Source: Bacillota bacterium
GTDB lineage: Bacteria > Bacillota_I > Bacilli_A > RF39 > UBA660
Length of the DNA: 23,013 nt
Assembly (NCBI GenBank): GCA_023391185.1
Contig: JAEWBI010000024.1
Coordinates: 1-23,013, forward strand
Direction of reading: 5' to 3'
Shown here one piece after another: positions 1 to 7,536 of the stretch (its first letter is position 1; every line of letters starts with the position of its first letter). The position numbers and the translations under genes were made by a program. The notes beneath the pieces were generated by a model that did not search any database, was not told the origin of the DNA, and was given only the letters and a program-made list of their open reading frames with translations.

Positions 1-301
1 AAACATCTAAATTAGATATAGATAGTTTACGATCATCAAACCATTTTGCTTGAGCTTTTGTTAACTCAGGTGGAAGATATACACAGAATTCTTCACCATC
101 AACACCTATTACTACATAGTTTAAATAAGTCATTTCTAAAGCTAAAGTATAAATAAATGGGTCTAAAAATAAATCGACATTTATATGGTTTTGAACAATA
201 TAATTGACTAAATTATCATGATGGGTTACTCCAACATTACTTCTTTGGTACTTTTTTGATGTTTCACCCTCTTTTGGAATAACAATTAGTTCTCTAGCCA
301 T
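1..301 (-). CDS. Unknown protein, N-terminal 100 residues (cut by window edge)
   Basis: The reading frame opens with ATG at 301-299 and stays open for 100 codons to the left edge, so the C-terminus is missing. It starts MARELIVIPKEGE and includes a stretch ending PPELTKAQAKWFDD. I see no signal peptide, membrane segment or catalytic motif and do not recognise the family. Its ATG shares one base with the stop of the upstream SDR gene (TAATG), and a purine-rich GAGAGA lies just before it. Translational coupling to the SDR is therefore likely and the two probably form one operon. That the frame is coding rests on its length without stops, the overlap, and the absence of any terminator in between. 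Confidence 0.75.
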   Translation of the reverse strand, partial: MARELIVIPKEGETSKKYQRSNVGVTHHDNLVNYIVQNHINVDLFLDPFIYTLALEMTYLNYVVIGVDGEEFCVYLPPELTKAQAKWFDDRKLSISNLDV

Positions 302-1044
302 TATCTCTCGCCGCCATCTACTCTTATAACTGTATTATTTATATAGTTTGAATTTTCACTAGCTAGAAAAGTTACTACTTTAGCTATCTCAATTGGATCT
401 GCAAATCTACCAAGCATGATTTTTTTACACTCATCTTTTATGTAATCTTTATCTAATTCTTTATTCATAGGTGTATTAACCCAACCTGGAGCAACTGCAT
501 TAACTGTAATATATGGTTTATAATATTCAGCAAGATTATGAGTTAAAGAGATAACCCCTGCTTTTGAAGCATCATAGTCTAAACTATATGGGTAATATGT
601 ATCTATACCATTAGTAGAAGCTATATTAATTATCTTACCACTACCGTTTTTAAGCATATAATCACCTACTGCTCTAGATGTTATAAACGTACCAATTAAA
701 TTAACATCAAGTGTTTTTCTAAAATCTGAAACAGTTTTATCTTCTACTAAAGTATCTATAGCTATACCAGCATTATTTACTAGAATATCTATTTTACCAA
801 ACTTTTTCATAACTGTATCAACCATGTTTTTTACTTCATTTTCATCTGAAATATCACACTTTACAGTTATAACCTTTACACCAAATTTACTCATTATTTC
901 TTTTTGTAATTCTTTTGCTTCATCTTCACTACTATTATAATTAATAGCTATATTACATTTATGACTAGCTAAATCATAAGCAATAGCTGCACCTATTCCT
1001 TTACTTGCACCTGTAACTAGTGCGACTTTATTTGTAAAATCCAT
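301..1044 (-). CDS. FabG-like short-chain dehydrogenase/reductase
   Basis: This is a classical SDR of 247 residues, the usual length, predicted to be a cytosolic NAD(P)H-dependent oxidoreductase. Visible motifs are the Rossmann glycine motif TGASKGIG near the N-terminus, NNAG in the middle, a Ser in INIAST, the catalytic pair in YDASK, and the C-terminal VDGG. It resembles 3-oxoacyl-ACP reductases (FabG), but the true substrate cannot be read from sequence and no other fatty-acid synthesis genes adjoin it. A longer frame begins at a GTG at 1053, but that GTG overlaps the AAAGGAG ribosome site. The ATG at 1044, eight bases after GGAG, is the sensible start. It has its own near-consensus promoter (1072-1099) and overlaps the next gene by one base. 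Confidence 0.9.
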   Translation of the reverse strand: MDFTNKVALVTGASKGIGAAIAYDLASHKCNIAINYNSSEDEAKELQKEIMSKFGVKVITVKCDISDENEVKNMVDTVMKKFGKIDILVNNAGIAIDTLVEDKTVSDFRKTLDVNLIGTFITSRAVGDYMLKNGSGKIINIASTNGIDTYYPYSLDYDASKAGVISLTHNLAEYYKPYITVNAVAPGWVNTPMNKELDKDYIKDECKKIMLGRFADPIEIAKVVTFLASENSNYINNTVIRVDGGER

Positions 1045-1071
1045 ACATTTCACTCCTTTAGTGCTTTTTAT

Positions 1072-1099
1072 ATTATAGATTATTTATAATATTTGTCAA
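1072..1099 (-). promoter_or_regulatory. Sigma-A-type promoter of the FabG-like SDR
   Basis: Read on the minus strand, a perfect TTGACA (1099-1094) is followed after 16 bases by a perfect TATAAT (1077-1072). The ATG lies about 27 bases further on. No other promoter in the window has both hexamers perfect. Confidence 0.8.
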
Positions 1100-1108
1100 T
1101 CAAAGATA

Positions 1109-1531
1109 CTATTTTACTGATTTTATTACTTCTTTAGACATAGTGATACATAGGCCATATGGATCTATTACTAAACCTGAAGCAGTAAGGTTTTTTTCAT
1201 CTTTCACAATAGAAGCAATATTAGCAAGAGTCTCTATCATAAATGTTACTGAATCTTTATTAGATTCTTTTTCCCATTTTTTATATTCATTAACACTAGT
1301 AAAAGCCATCATATAGTAATTTTTATCACTAGGATTTTGCATCAAATATAAGCCACTTATTTCCTTTTCTTCCATAGCAAGAGGTACAAGAAGATGAGTG
1401 TTATCTAACTTTTTAGCAACTTTCTCGAAAGCCTCATCAGTATCATCTTGTTCATATATTTTTATCAGTTCTTCTAACTCTCTATCTGGAAAACCATTTA
1501 CTGGACCATTTTTTAGTATTTCATCTATCAT
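1109..1531 (-). CDS. SseB-family N-terminal domain protein
   Basis: A 140-residue protein with features of the SseB N-terminal domain: LLVPLA near residue 48, an aromatic-rich MMAFTSVNEYKKWE segment in the middle, and a C-terminal GLVIDPYGLCITM strand. The family is named after E. coli SseB (enhanced serine sensitivity). Its biochemical role is not established, and many Bacillota carry copies of this single domain. There is no signal peptide. The ATG follows GTAGGAGA, and this ribosome site overlaps the stop of the upstream transglutaminase-like gene. The two genes are therefore tightly linked and probably co-transcribed. The family call is by motif resemblance only. Confidence 0.7.
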   Translation of the reverse strand: MIDEILKNGPVNGFPDRELEELIKIYEQDDTDEAFEKVAKKLDNTHLLVPLAMEEKEISGLYLMQNPSDKNYYMMAFTSVNEYKKWEKESNKDSVTFMIETLANIASIVKDEKNLTASGLVIDPYGLCITMSKEVIKSVK

Positions 1532-1540
1532 ATATGTCTC

Positions 1541-2224
1541 CTACCTTCTTGCATAATTGTTAATATCGTTTGTAGTTGTTTTACTTTTTCTAATATTAGT
1601 CGGAAATTTTAGTAATCCTTCTTCTAAAACTTCTGTTACTCCCAAATTTCTATATTTTTTATCTGTCCTATTGATAAGACTATAGATTGTATCTGTATCA
1701 ATTGCAACCCATTTTTTATTATCAAGTATTTCCTTATTCCCTTGTCCTAATTTATTTGCATCTACTAAGTCATAATTAAAAAAACTCTCTTTACTTCCCA
1801 TACCAACAATTACGCTTGTAACATCATCAAAACTATAGGAATACTCATCTTTACTATATATAAGATTTAATTGATGTAATACTTCTTGTTCATTATCTAC
1901 CACAACACACATTGCATATATCCCAACTTTCTCTAATAATAGTTTATAGACTTGTGAAATAGCATTACAAACACCTTTTTTATATACAACTACACTCATA
2001 ATTTCATTAGATAAATTTCTAGGAACTATTGCTTTTTTATGATATTCGTTATTAATGATAATATCAAGCAAATTATAGTCATATTTTATACTTTCGATTA
2101 AATAGTCAAATATAATTTCCCTTTTTTCAAAGTTTGTTAATTTATCTATATCATAACCGTAGAAAATATAATTAATTACTTCGTTCAACTTTCTTTCAAA
2201 CAACTGTAAATTAAACTCACACAT
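1541..2224 (-). CDS. Transglutaminase-like (papain-fold) protein
   Basis: A 227-residue protein with the Cys-His-Asp pattern of the transglutaminase-like superfamily. The Cys is in KKGVCNAISQVYKLLLEKVG near residue 85, the His in LHQLNLI near residue 117, and the Asp in SFDDVTS near residue 132, in the usual order and spacing. Such domains act as transglutaminases, peptidases or inactive binding modules, and I cannot tell which applies. No signal peptide or membrane anchor is visible, so it is probably cytoplasmic, which is less usual for bacterial members that work on the cell wall. The ATG at 2224 follows AGGTGAT. The gene sits directly after the der terminator and shares a stop/ribosome-site overlap with the SseB-like gene. 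Confidence 0.7.
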   Translation of the reverse strand: MCEFNLQLFERKLNEVINYIFYGYDIDKLTNFEKREIIFDYLIESIKYDYNLLDIIINNEYHKKAIVPRNLSNEIMSVVVYKKGVCNAISQVYKLLLEKVGIYAMCVVVDNEQEVLHQLNLIYSKDEYSYSFDDVTSVIVGMGSKESFFNYDLVDANKLGQGNKEILDNKKWVAIDTDTIYSLINRTDKKYRNLGVTEVLEEGLLKFPTNIRKSKTTTNDINNYARR

Positions 2225-2242
2225 CTTTTATCACCTACATTA

Positions 2243-2251
2243 ATTATACCA
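2243..2251 (-). promoter_or_regulatory. Extended -10 promoter, transglutaminase-like gene
   Basis: The minus strand reads TGG-TATAAT directly after the U-tract of the der terminator. There is no recognisable -35. The box ends only 18 bases before the ATG, so a start site about 7 bases downstream would give a leader beginning at the Shine-Dalgarno sequence. In AT-rich DNA such boxes also arise by chance. Confidence 0.4.
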
Positions 2252-2273
2252 AAAAAAGAGACATAAGTCTCTT
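2251..2273 (-). terminator. Rho-independent terminator of der
   Basis: A 7-bp stem, AAGAGAC/GTCTCTT, with a 4-base loop is followed on the minus strand by a run of T. The stem begins at the last two bases of the der stop codon. Confidence 0.85.
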
Positions 2274-3591
2274 ATAATTCTTGTTCGCCCTTGTTCTTAA
2301 ATTGAAGTACAATTGGTGTTCCTTCAAAATCAAATGATTCTCTTAATTTATTCTCTAAATATCTTTCATAAGAGAAATGGATAAGTCCTTTACTATTTAC
2401 TTGTATATTAAATGTTGGTGGGCATATTGCTGCCTGATTACAGAAATATATTTTAAGTCTCTTCCCTTTATATGAAGGTGGAATATTTAAGTTATATGCA
2501 TCTGTTATAACATCATTAAGTATACTTGTTTTAATTTGTCTATTAGCATTTTCATATGCTTTTAGAATTTGTGGCATCAATGTATGTATTCTTTTTTTAG
2601 TTAAAGCTGATAAGAATACAATTGGAGCATAAGTCATAAACTGAAAATTATTTCTAATTTCTTCAGTAAATTTCTTCATTTCTCCATCCTTATTTTCAAC
2701 CGTATCCCATTTATTAACTACAAGTATTACAGCTTTTCCTGCTTCAAGAGCATATCCTGCAATATGCTTATCATGTTCAATTATACCTTCCGCTGCATCA
2801 ATTACTATACAACATACATCTGATCTATCAATTGCTTTTAAAGATCTAAGTAAACTGTATCTTTCAACACTTTCCCAAATCTTTCCACGTTTTCTCATAC
2901 CCGCTGTATCTATTACCACATATTGTTCACCATGATATGTAAACTCAGTATCGATACTATCTCTTGTTGTTCCAGCTACATCTGAAACTATTACTCTTTC
3001 TTCATTAAGAAGAGCATTTACTAAACTACTCTTTCCTACATTAGGTCTACCAATTATAGAAAACTTAATTTTTGTATCCTCTGGTTCTTTTACATACTCA
3101 TTAAAATCTTTAACAATTTCTTCTTGTAAATCCCAAATACCTTCATTTTGTTCACCAGAAACTGGTAAATAAGTTTCAAATCCAAGTTCATAAAAATCAT
3201 AAATATTTTGCTTTGATTCTCTACTATCACATTTATTTATAACAACAATAACTCTTTTATTTGACTTCATAAGAATATCTCTTACAATATAGTCATTAGC
3301 TGTCATACCTTCTTTACCGTCTACAATAAATAAAACAACATCTGCTTCTTCTATAGCTATTTCAGCTTGAGCTCTAATTTCATCATTAAAGTGTTCATTT
3401 GCAATATCGATACCACCAGTATCAATTAAATGAAAACTATATTTACCAAAATTAACTGTTCCGTAAATTCTATCTCTTGTTATACCTGGAGTATCTTCAA
3501 TGATAGATATTTTTTTACCAACTAATCTATTAAAAATAGTTGATTTACCTACATTAGGTCTTCCTACTAATGCTACTACTGGTTTTTTCAT
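2272..3591 (-). CDS. der: Ribosome-assembly GTPase Der (EngA)
   Basis: Der is an essential tandem-domain GTPase that binds the 50S subunit during assembly. The 439-residue protein shows both G domains. The first has GRPNVGKST near residue 10, DTGG and NKCD. The second has GRPNVGKSS near residue 180, DTAGM and NKWD. A KH-like C-terminal domain follows (about 345-435), and the length is normal. A longer frame opens at 3606, but its first codons ATGGAGGTG contain the ribosome site. The ATG at 3591 (MKKPVVALVG) is the real start. Upstream lie two extended -10 boxes and a 16-bp palindrome. A terminator overlaps the stop. The gene sits near engB, another assembly GTPase, with one unknown gene between. 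Confidence 0.97.
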   Translation of the reverse strand: MKKPVVALVGRPNVGKSTIFNRLVGKKISIIEDTPGITRDRIYGTVNFGKYSFHLIDTGGIDIANEHFNDEIRAQAEIAIEEADVVLFIVDGKEGMTANDYIVRDILMKSNKRVIVVINKCDSRESKQNIYDFYELGFETYLPVSGEQNEGIWDLQEEIVKDFNEYVKEPEDTKIKFSIIGRPNVGKSSLVNALLNEERVIVSDVAGTTRDSIDTEFTYHGEQYVVIDTAGMRKRGKIWESVERYSLLRSLKAIDRSDVCCIVIDAAEGIIEHDKHIAGYALEAGKAVILVVNKWDTVENKDGEMKKFTEEIRNNFQFMTYAPIVFLSALTKKRIHTLMPQILKAYENANRQIKTSILNDVITDAYNLNIPPSYKGKRLKIYFCNQAAICPPTFNIQVNSKGLIHFSYERYLENKLRESFDFEGTPIVLQFKNKGEQEL

Positions 3592-3609
3592 ATATAACAC
3601 CTCCATTAA

Positions 3610-3618
3610 ATTATATCA
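3610..3618 (-). promoter_or_regulatory. Extended -10 box proximal to der
   Basis: The minus strand reads TGA-TATAAT, ending 18 bases before the der ATG, with no clear -35. The same 12-mer ATATGATATAAT occurs 44 bases further upstream, so der may have two promoters. Confidence 0.4.
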
Positions 3619-3641
3619 TATTTAAATAATAAATATAAAAT

Positions 3642-3657
3642 TAATACCTAGGTATTA
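3642..3657 (-). promoter_or_regulatory. Perfect 16-bp palindrome, candidate operator
   Basis: TAATACCTAGGTATTA equals its own reverse complement over all 16 bases. It overlaps the TATAAT at 3659-3654 and covers the predicted start-site region, a typical repressor position. It could instead be the foot of a transcript hairpin for the upstream gene, but it has no loop and no clean T-run. Confidence 0.45.
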
Positions 3658-3662
3658 TATCA
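3654..3662 (-). promoter_or_regulatory. Distal extended -10 box upstream of der
   Basis: The minus strand reads TGA-TATAAT, partly inside the palindrome at 3642-3657. A -35 is weak or absent. Transcription from here would give der a leader of about 55 bases. Confidence 0.4.
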
Positions 3663-3676
3663 TATATATGTAAAGT

Positions 3677-4156
3677 TTAAACATTTATATTTATTTTTTT
3701 ACCATACTCTAATATAGTACCAACAATATCACCATATACAATTTTAGTATGTTCAAAAATAGAAATATCATTTAAACATTTTAAATCCATATAATAGTTA
3801 TTATTGTATAAATATATGTCAAATTTATTACATAAATCATTCATAAATATATCATCTATTTTATATAAAAATTTACTATCATTTATAATATTAACTTGCA
3901 TTTCTATACCTTTATTAAAGTATTCATAATAATCTAAATCCTCTTTATTGACAACAAGTACTACTCCATAATCATTAGTGTATATTGTTATTTCAAAAAA
4001 GCCACTTATATCATTATTAAGTTTTTGTTTCAGTTTAGAAAAGATTTTTTTTAAATAAACTTCTATTTCGTCTTTATCATTAAAATTCACTTTGTCCAAA
4101 TATTTATTATTTAAGTAAAGAACAAAATTAAGTTCATCTATAACTTCCACCTTCAT
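3677..4156 (-). CDS. Unknown 159-residue protein between engB and der
   Basis: A 159-residue acidic protein rich in Asn, Asp, Tyr and Ile (MKVEVIDELNFVLYLNNKYL...). I see no signal peptide, no membrane segment and no known motif. The pattern looks like alternating strands with one helix near residues 28-45 (EIEVYLKKIFSKLKQKL), suggesting a small alpha/beta fold. The start is well set by TTTAGGTGAT six bases or so before ATG. It lies between two ribosome-assembly GTPase genes, but a terminator separates it from engB and a promoter/palindrome region separates it from der, so a shared role is only a suggestion. I do not recognise the family. Confidence 0.75.
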   Translation of the reverse strand: MKVEVIDELNFVLYLNNKYLDKVNFNDKDEIEVYLKKIFSKLKQKLNNDISGFFEITIYTNDYGVVLVVNKEDLDYYEYFNKGIEMQVNIINDSKFLYKIDDIFMNDLCNKFDIYLYNNNYYMDLKCLNDISIFEHTKIVYGDIVGTILEYGKKININV

Positions 4157-4178
4157 CTGATCACCTAAAGTAGTTTAT

Positions 4179-4202
4179 GAAAAAAAGAACTATAAAGTTC
4201 TT
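4179..4202 (-). terminator. Terminator embedded in the end of engB
   Basis: A 7-bp stem AAGAACT/AGTTCTT with a 4-base loop and a following T-run on the minus strand. The engB stop codon (4192-4190) lies inside the hairpin, so the last codons also encode the stem. Confidence 0.8.
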
Positions 4203-4771
4203 GATATTTTTTTATTTATGTCTTCTTTACCAAGTTTAGTAACATTAGAAAACATTACAAATTCATCGCCTACTACAAGATCAAGTTCATCTAAAATTGT
4301 TTTTCTTTGTTTTTGTTGTAGTGTTACACCAATTTTATCTACTTTTGTAGCTACAATAGTAACTGGCAATTTATAATGCTTTAAATATTCATACATCATT
4401 ATATCATCTGCTGTTGGTTTATGTCTAAAATCTATTAACATAAAAACTTGTTTTAAGTTTGTCCTAGATGTTAAATAGTCTTCCATCATTAAACCAAATT
4501 TTCTAGTTTTTGATTTATTTAAACTTGCATAACCATATCCAGGAGCATCAACTAAATAAAAAGCATCATTAATTAAATAAAAGTTGATTGTTTGCGTTTT
4601 ACCAGGTGTAGCTGATGTACGAGCATAGTTTTTACGATTAATCATTGTATTGATAAAACTACTTTTTCCTACATTAGATCTACCTACCATTAAAAACTCT
4701 GGTTTACCATCGTTTGGATACTGACTTCTTCGTACTGCACTTATTTTCATTTCTACTGATGTTATTTTCAT
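4190..4771 (-). CDS. engB: Ribosome-biogenesis GTPase EngB (YsxC/YihA)
   Basis: EngB is a small single-domain GTPase needed for late 50S subunit assembly. The 193-residue protein has G1 GRSNVGKSS near residue 30, the TPGKTQ switch I, G3 DAPGYGYA near residue 75, G4 TKVDK near residue 145 and an FSNVTKLG in the G5 region. All are in the usual order, and the length is typical. A GTG at 4780 gives a frame three codons longer, but it overlaps the AGGTG ribosome site, so the ATG at 4771 is preferred. An extended -10 box lies about 45 bases upstream and a terminator is embedded in the 3' end. It appears to be transcribed alone, with possible read-through to the unknown gene downstream. Confidence 0.96.
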   Translation of the reverse strand: MKITSVEMKISAVRRSQYPNDGKPEFLMVGRSNVGKSSFINTMINRKNYARTSATPGKTQTINFYLINDAFYLVDAPGYGYASLNKSKTRKFGLMMEDYLTSRTNLKQVFMLIDFRHKPTADDIMMYEYLKHYKLPVTIVATKVDKIGVTLQQKQRKTILDELDLVVGDEFVMFSNVTKLGKEDINKKISRTL

Positions 4772-4815
4772 GTTTTTCACCTGTTATTCTATATTTTTGT
4801 TGTCTTTATGTGGTT

Positions 4816-4824
4816 ATTATATCA
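4816..4824 (-). promoter_or_regulatory. Extended -10 promoter of engB
   Basis: The minus strand reads TGA-TATAAT, about 45 bases before the engB ATG. The -35 at 17-base spacing (TACAAA) is weak, which is common when a TG extension is present. Confidence 0.55.
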
Positions 4825-4856
4825 CAATAATATTACTTTTGTATATATAAAACATT

Positions 4857-4880
4857 AAAAAAAGAACCCTTTGGTTCTTT
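4857..4880 (-). terminator. Terminator of the prepilin gene
   Basis: An 8-bp perfect stem AAAGAACC/GGTTCTTT with a 4-base loop and a T-run on the minus strand, starting 16 bases after the prepilin stop codon. Confidence 0.88.
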
Positions 4881-4896
4881 AATTTATAAATCATTA

Positions 4897-5298
4897 TTAT
4901 GGTCTAATACAATCATTTAAATTCTTTGAAGAAGATGTCTTTAAATCTGCTGAAGTAGCCCTAATACAGTACTTGCCTTTTATTAAAAACACTTCAACAT
5001 TACTATCTTCATCAATTGTAACATAACCTCCATCAGGAAGTTCTCCTTCAATTTCTAATAAAGTTGCATTCGTTACTATATCAAGGGTAGTAGAGGTGAA
5101 TTTTCCATCTTTTGACATTATATCAGTATAATATTGCTGAGCACTTTTTACTATTCCTTCAGCACTTCTTTTAGCAGCTTCTACCGTTGAATTTTCGATA
5201 TATCTTCCCATAAGTGGAATTGCCACCAAAGCTAAAATTCCTAGTATTACAATAACACCTAGTAGTTCCGCTAAAGTAAAGCCCTTTCTTTTATTCAT
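4897..5298 (-). CDS. Type IV pilin-like / pseudopilin precursor
   Basis: A 133-residue protein with a textbook class III signal. MNKRKG is followed by FTLAELLGVIVILGILALVA. Prepilin peptidase would cut between Gly6 and Phe7 and leave the conserved Glu at +5 of a hydrophobic assembly helix of about 20 residues. The remainder is a small soluble domain with two Cys near the C-terminus (KYC and NDC), which could form the D-loop disulphide known from type IV pilins. It looks most like ComGC/type IV major pilins. No prepilin peptidase, assembly ATPase or platform gene lies in this window. The gene is alone between a strong promoter and a strong terminator, suggesting an abundant monocistronic product. 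Confidence 0.85.
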   Translation of the reverse strand: MNKRKGFTLAELLGVIVILGILALVAIPLMGRYIENSTVEAAKRSAEGIVKSAQQYYTDIMSKDGKFTSTTLDIVTNATLLEIEGELPDGGYVTIDEDSNVEVFLIKGKYCIRATSADLKTSSSKNLNDCIRP

Positions 5299-5319
5299 AC
5301 TATCACCCTATCTAGTACC

Positions 5320-5348
5320 AGTATACTTGTTTTTTCACCATTTTTCAA
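5320..5348 (-). promoter_or_regulatory. Strong sigma-A-type promoter of the prepilin gene
   Basis: The minus strand reads TTGAAA, 17 bases, TATACT. Each hexamer is one base off consensus and the spacing is ideal. It ends 21 bases before the ATG, and AGGGTGAT lies between. Confidence 0.8.
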
Positions 5349-5359
5349 GTAATTTGGTA

Positions 5360-6250
5360 TTAGTTTTTCTTATATACCTTTTGTTTTTCTATACATTCGT
5401 TCACAAACTGTTCATCATGGTAAATTGTTATTTTTTTAGGGAGTATTTTAATATCAAATTCTTTATCAACAGTTATTTCACCATCTAATGCTGCCGTTAA
5501 TACTTCTTTAGAAGATACCTTAAGTTTATCTGTACGAAAATGTCTAATATATGGCGACTGCTCATGAGTACCTTTAAGTAGTTTTAGAAATAAACCTGGT
5601 ATTTTAATTTTAGGTACATCAATAGCAACATATACATCAAAATAACCATCATCAAAGCTGGCATTAGGCGCAATTTTAAGTCCACTACCATAAGTAGTAC
5701 CATTACATACTGATAGTAAAGTAATCTTTTCTTTTATTACTTCGCCATTTACTTTTATTATCATCTCTTTTGGTTTAAATTTAGCTAGTGTATAAATGAT
5801 ACTAGCATTATATATTTGACTGGTAGGTATATTTTTCCTTTTCATAACTATTAGATTATCACATATATCAGCATCTATACCAAGTGATAATGTATTAATA
5901 AAGTAATCATTATTTATCTTACCTACATCACATTCATGATATAACTGATTTGAATTCTTAAGCATCTTATAAAAGTCATTGCCTGAACCACCAGGAATTA
6001 CTCCAAGCATGTTTTTTGTGCCTACAATACCCGTTAAAACCTCGCTTAAAGTCCCATCACCACCAACACTGAAGATAACATTCTTTTCATGTTTATACTT
6101 TTCAGCTAACAAAGTAGCATCCTTTGGTCTTTCGGTATAATGAATAAGATAATCAATATTTCTTCTTTGACATATTTCATCTATTTTTTTAGAAATCTCT
6201 AGAGCTCTTCCTTTACCTGATTTAGGATTAACTATAAATATATATTTCAT
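5360..6250 (-). CDS. Diacylglycerol kinase-family lipid kinase (DgkB/YegS-like)
   Basis: A 296-residue soluble protein of the diacylglycerol/sphingosine kinase catalytic family. It shows the N-terminal nucleotide-binding MKYIFIVNPKSGKG, the GGDGT motif near residue 64 and PGGSGNDF near residue 87, then the beta-rich C-terminal half with AALDGE near residue 255. Members phosphorylate diacylglycerol or other lipids. In Bacillota, DgkB returns diacylglycerol from teichoic acid synthesis to phosphatidate. The ATG follows AGGGGGATTT, and this ribosome site overlaps the stop codon of the upstream histidine kinase. It is therefore the third gene of the regulator-kinase-lipid kinase operon, linking lipid turnover to a membrane signal. 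The exact lipid substrate is not readable. Confidence 0.9.
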   Translation of the reverse strand: MKYIFIVNPKSGKGRALEISKKIDEICQRRNIDYLIHYTERPKDATLLAEKYKHEKNVIFSVGGDGTLSEVLTGIVGTKNMLGVIPGGSGNDFYKMLKNSNQLYHECDVGKINNDYFINTLSLGIDADICDNLIVMKRKNIPTSQIYNASIIYTLAKFKPKEMIIKVNGEVIKEKITLLSVCNGTTYGSGLKIAPNASFDDGYFDVYVAIDVPKIKIPGLFLKLLKGTHEQSPYIRHFRTDKLKVSSKEVLTAALDGEITVDKEFDIKILPKKITIYHDEQFVNECIEKQKVYKKN

Positions 6251-6258
6251 AAATCCCC

Positions 6259-7536
6259 CTACTCTTTAGTGTCTTTTATTGTAAAATAAATACTTAAACC
6301 ACCCTTTTGATTATTTTTTGCGTATATAGTTCCGCCATGTAGTTTTATAATTTGACTACATATTGAAAGTCCAAGACCCGATATTTTTCTTGAAGGATCT
6401 GTTGTAAAAAGAGGATCGAAAATTCTTTTAATATCTTCTTCTCTTACTCCCTCACCATTATCACTAATAATAAATTCATAAAAATCACTTTTCTTATTTA
6501 AAGTAATTTTAATTTCTCCACTAACATTAATATGCCTGATACTATTACCAATGATATTACTAAATACTCTCTTTATTTTATTTATATCCACTACAAGAAT
6601 TTCTCTTTTAGCATTATTTAATAATTTTAATTTAATTCCTCTATCAAATAAATCATCTTCGTAGTCACCCTTTATTTGTCTAAATAAATCTCTTGAAGAA
6701 ATACTTTCTTTATGAAGATTACCTTTGATACTACTTCCTAAATAATCATCAAATTCACTCATTAAATCTTTAATTACAACTGCTTTATTATTTATTTTCG
6801 CAATATACTTTTCTTTTATCTCATCGCTTAGATCAGCATTCTCTAATCTAGTAGTATAACCTAAAATTGAAGTAAGTGGCGTTTTTATATCATGTGAAAT
6901 TGAAGCTATAATTTGACTCTTATTTTCTTTTTCCTGTTCTAAAGCTTCTGTTAGATCTATGAAGTCATTTTGAAGTTCATCTACAGCTGTTTTTTGTTCT
7001 CTTCTTTTAGGAAGAATTCCATATTTATAAGACTTCATATCATAACTTAGATTAGTAATTGGTCTTAGAAGTTTTTTATTTACTACATATATAGAGATAC
7101 AGCTTATTATTAATATTATTATTAATTCTAGGTACATAAGACTCAAAATAATACTAGATGCAGATACATCAAGTTCTTTTGATACCTTTAAAATATATTT
7201 GGTATTATTTGTAACAATCATTTTTATATTATCATAATAAAAATTATGGTCTTTTACATTATCAAATATAGTATTATCATCAATATCTTTTAATGATATT
7301 TCAACTTCATATTTATCTGATAACATTTCTATATCGTCTTTAGATACTCCATTATCTTCTATATATTTTCCTATTTCATCTACTAATTTATCAGTATTTT
7401 TTTTAAGGGTTTCAATTCCAAAAGAAACGCTTTTATTTAAAAAGAAGTTTCCATATATAGTTATTGATATCGCATTTAATACAAATATTAAAGCTATGAT
7501 CTTGATAGCTTTATACTTAAGTGTATTTTTTTCCAT
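6259..7536 (-). CDS. Membrane sensor histidine kinase
   Basis: A 425-residue kinase paired with the response regulator just upstream. Membrane helix 1 is about 11-33, an extracytoplasmic sensor of about 95 residues follows, and helix 2 is about 129-152. A short linker/HAMP-like region then leads to the phosphoacceptor motif SISHDIKTPLTSILG with His215. The ATP-binding domain has NIIGNSIRHI (N box), DNGEGV (G1) and SGLGLSI (G2). The sensor region contains no domain I recognise. The ATG shares one base with the stop of the regulator gene (TAATG), so the pair is translationally coupled. The stop overlaps the ribosome site of the lipid kinase gene. The stimulus is unknown; the neighbours suggest an envelope or lipid signal. 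Confidence 0.95.
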   Translation of the reverse strand: MEKNTLKYKAIKIIALIFVLNAISITIYGNFFLNKSVSFGIETLKKNTDKLVDEIGKYIEDNGVSKDDIEMLSDKYEVEISLKDIDDNTIFDNVKDHNFYYDNIKMIVTNNTKYILKVSKELDVSASSIILSLMYLELIIILIISCISIYVVNKKLLRPITNLSYDMKSYKYGILPKRREQKTAVDELQNDFIDLTEALEQEKENKSQIIASISHDIKTPLTSILGYTTRLENADLSDEIKEKYIAKINNKAVVIKDLMSEFDDYLGSSIKGNLHKESISSRDLFRQIKGDYEDDLFDRGIKLKLLNNAKREILVVDINKIKRVFSNIIGNSIRHINVSGEIKITLNKKSDFYEFIISDNGEGVREEDIKRIFDPLFTTDPSRKISGLGLSICSQIIKLHGGTIYAKNNQKGGLSIYFTIKDTKE

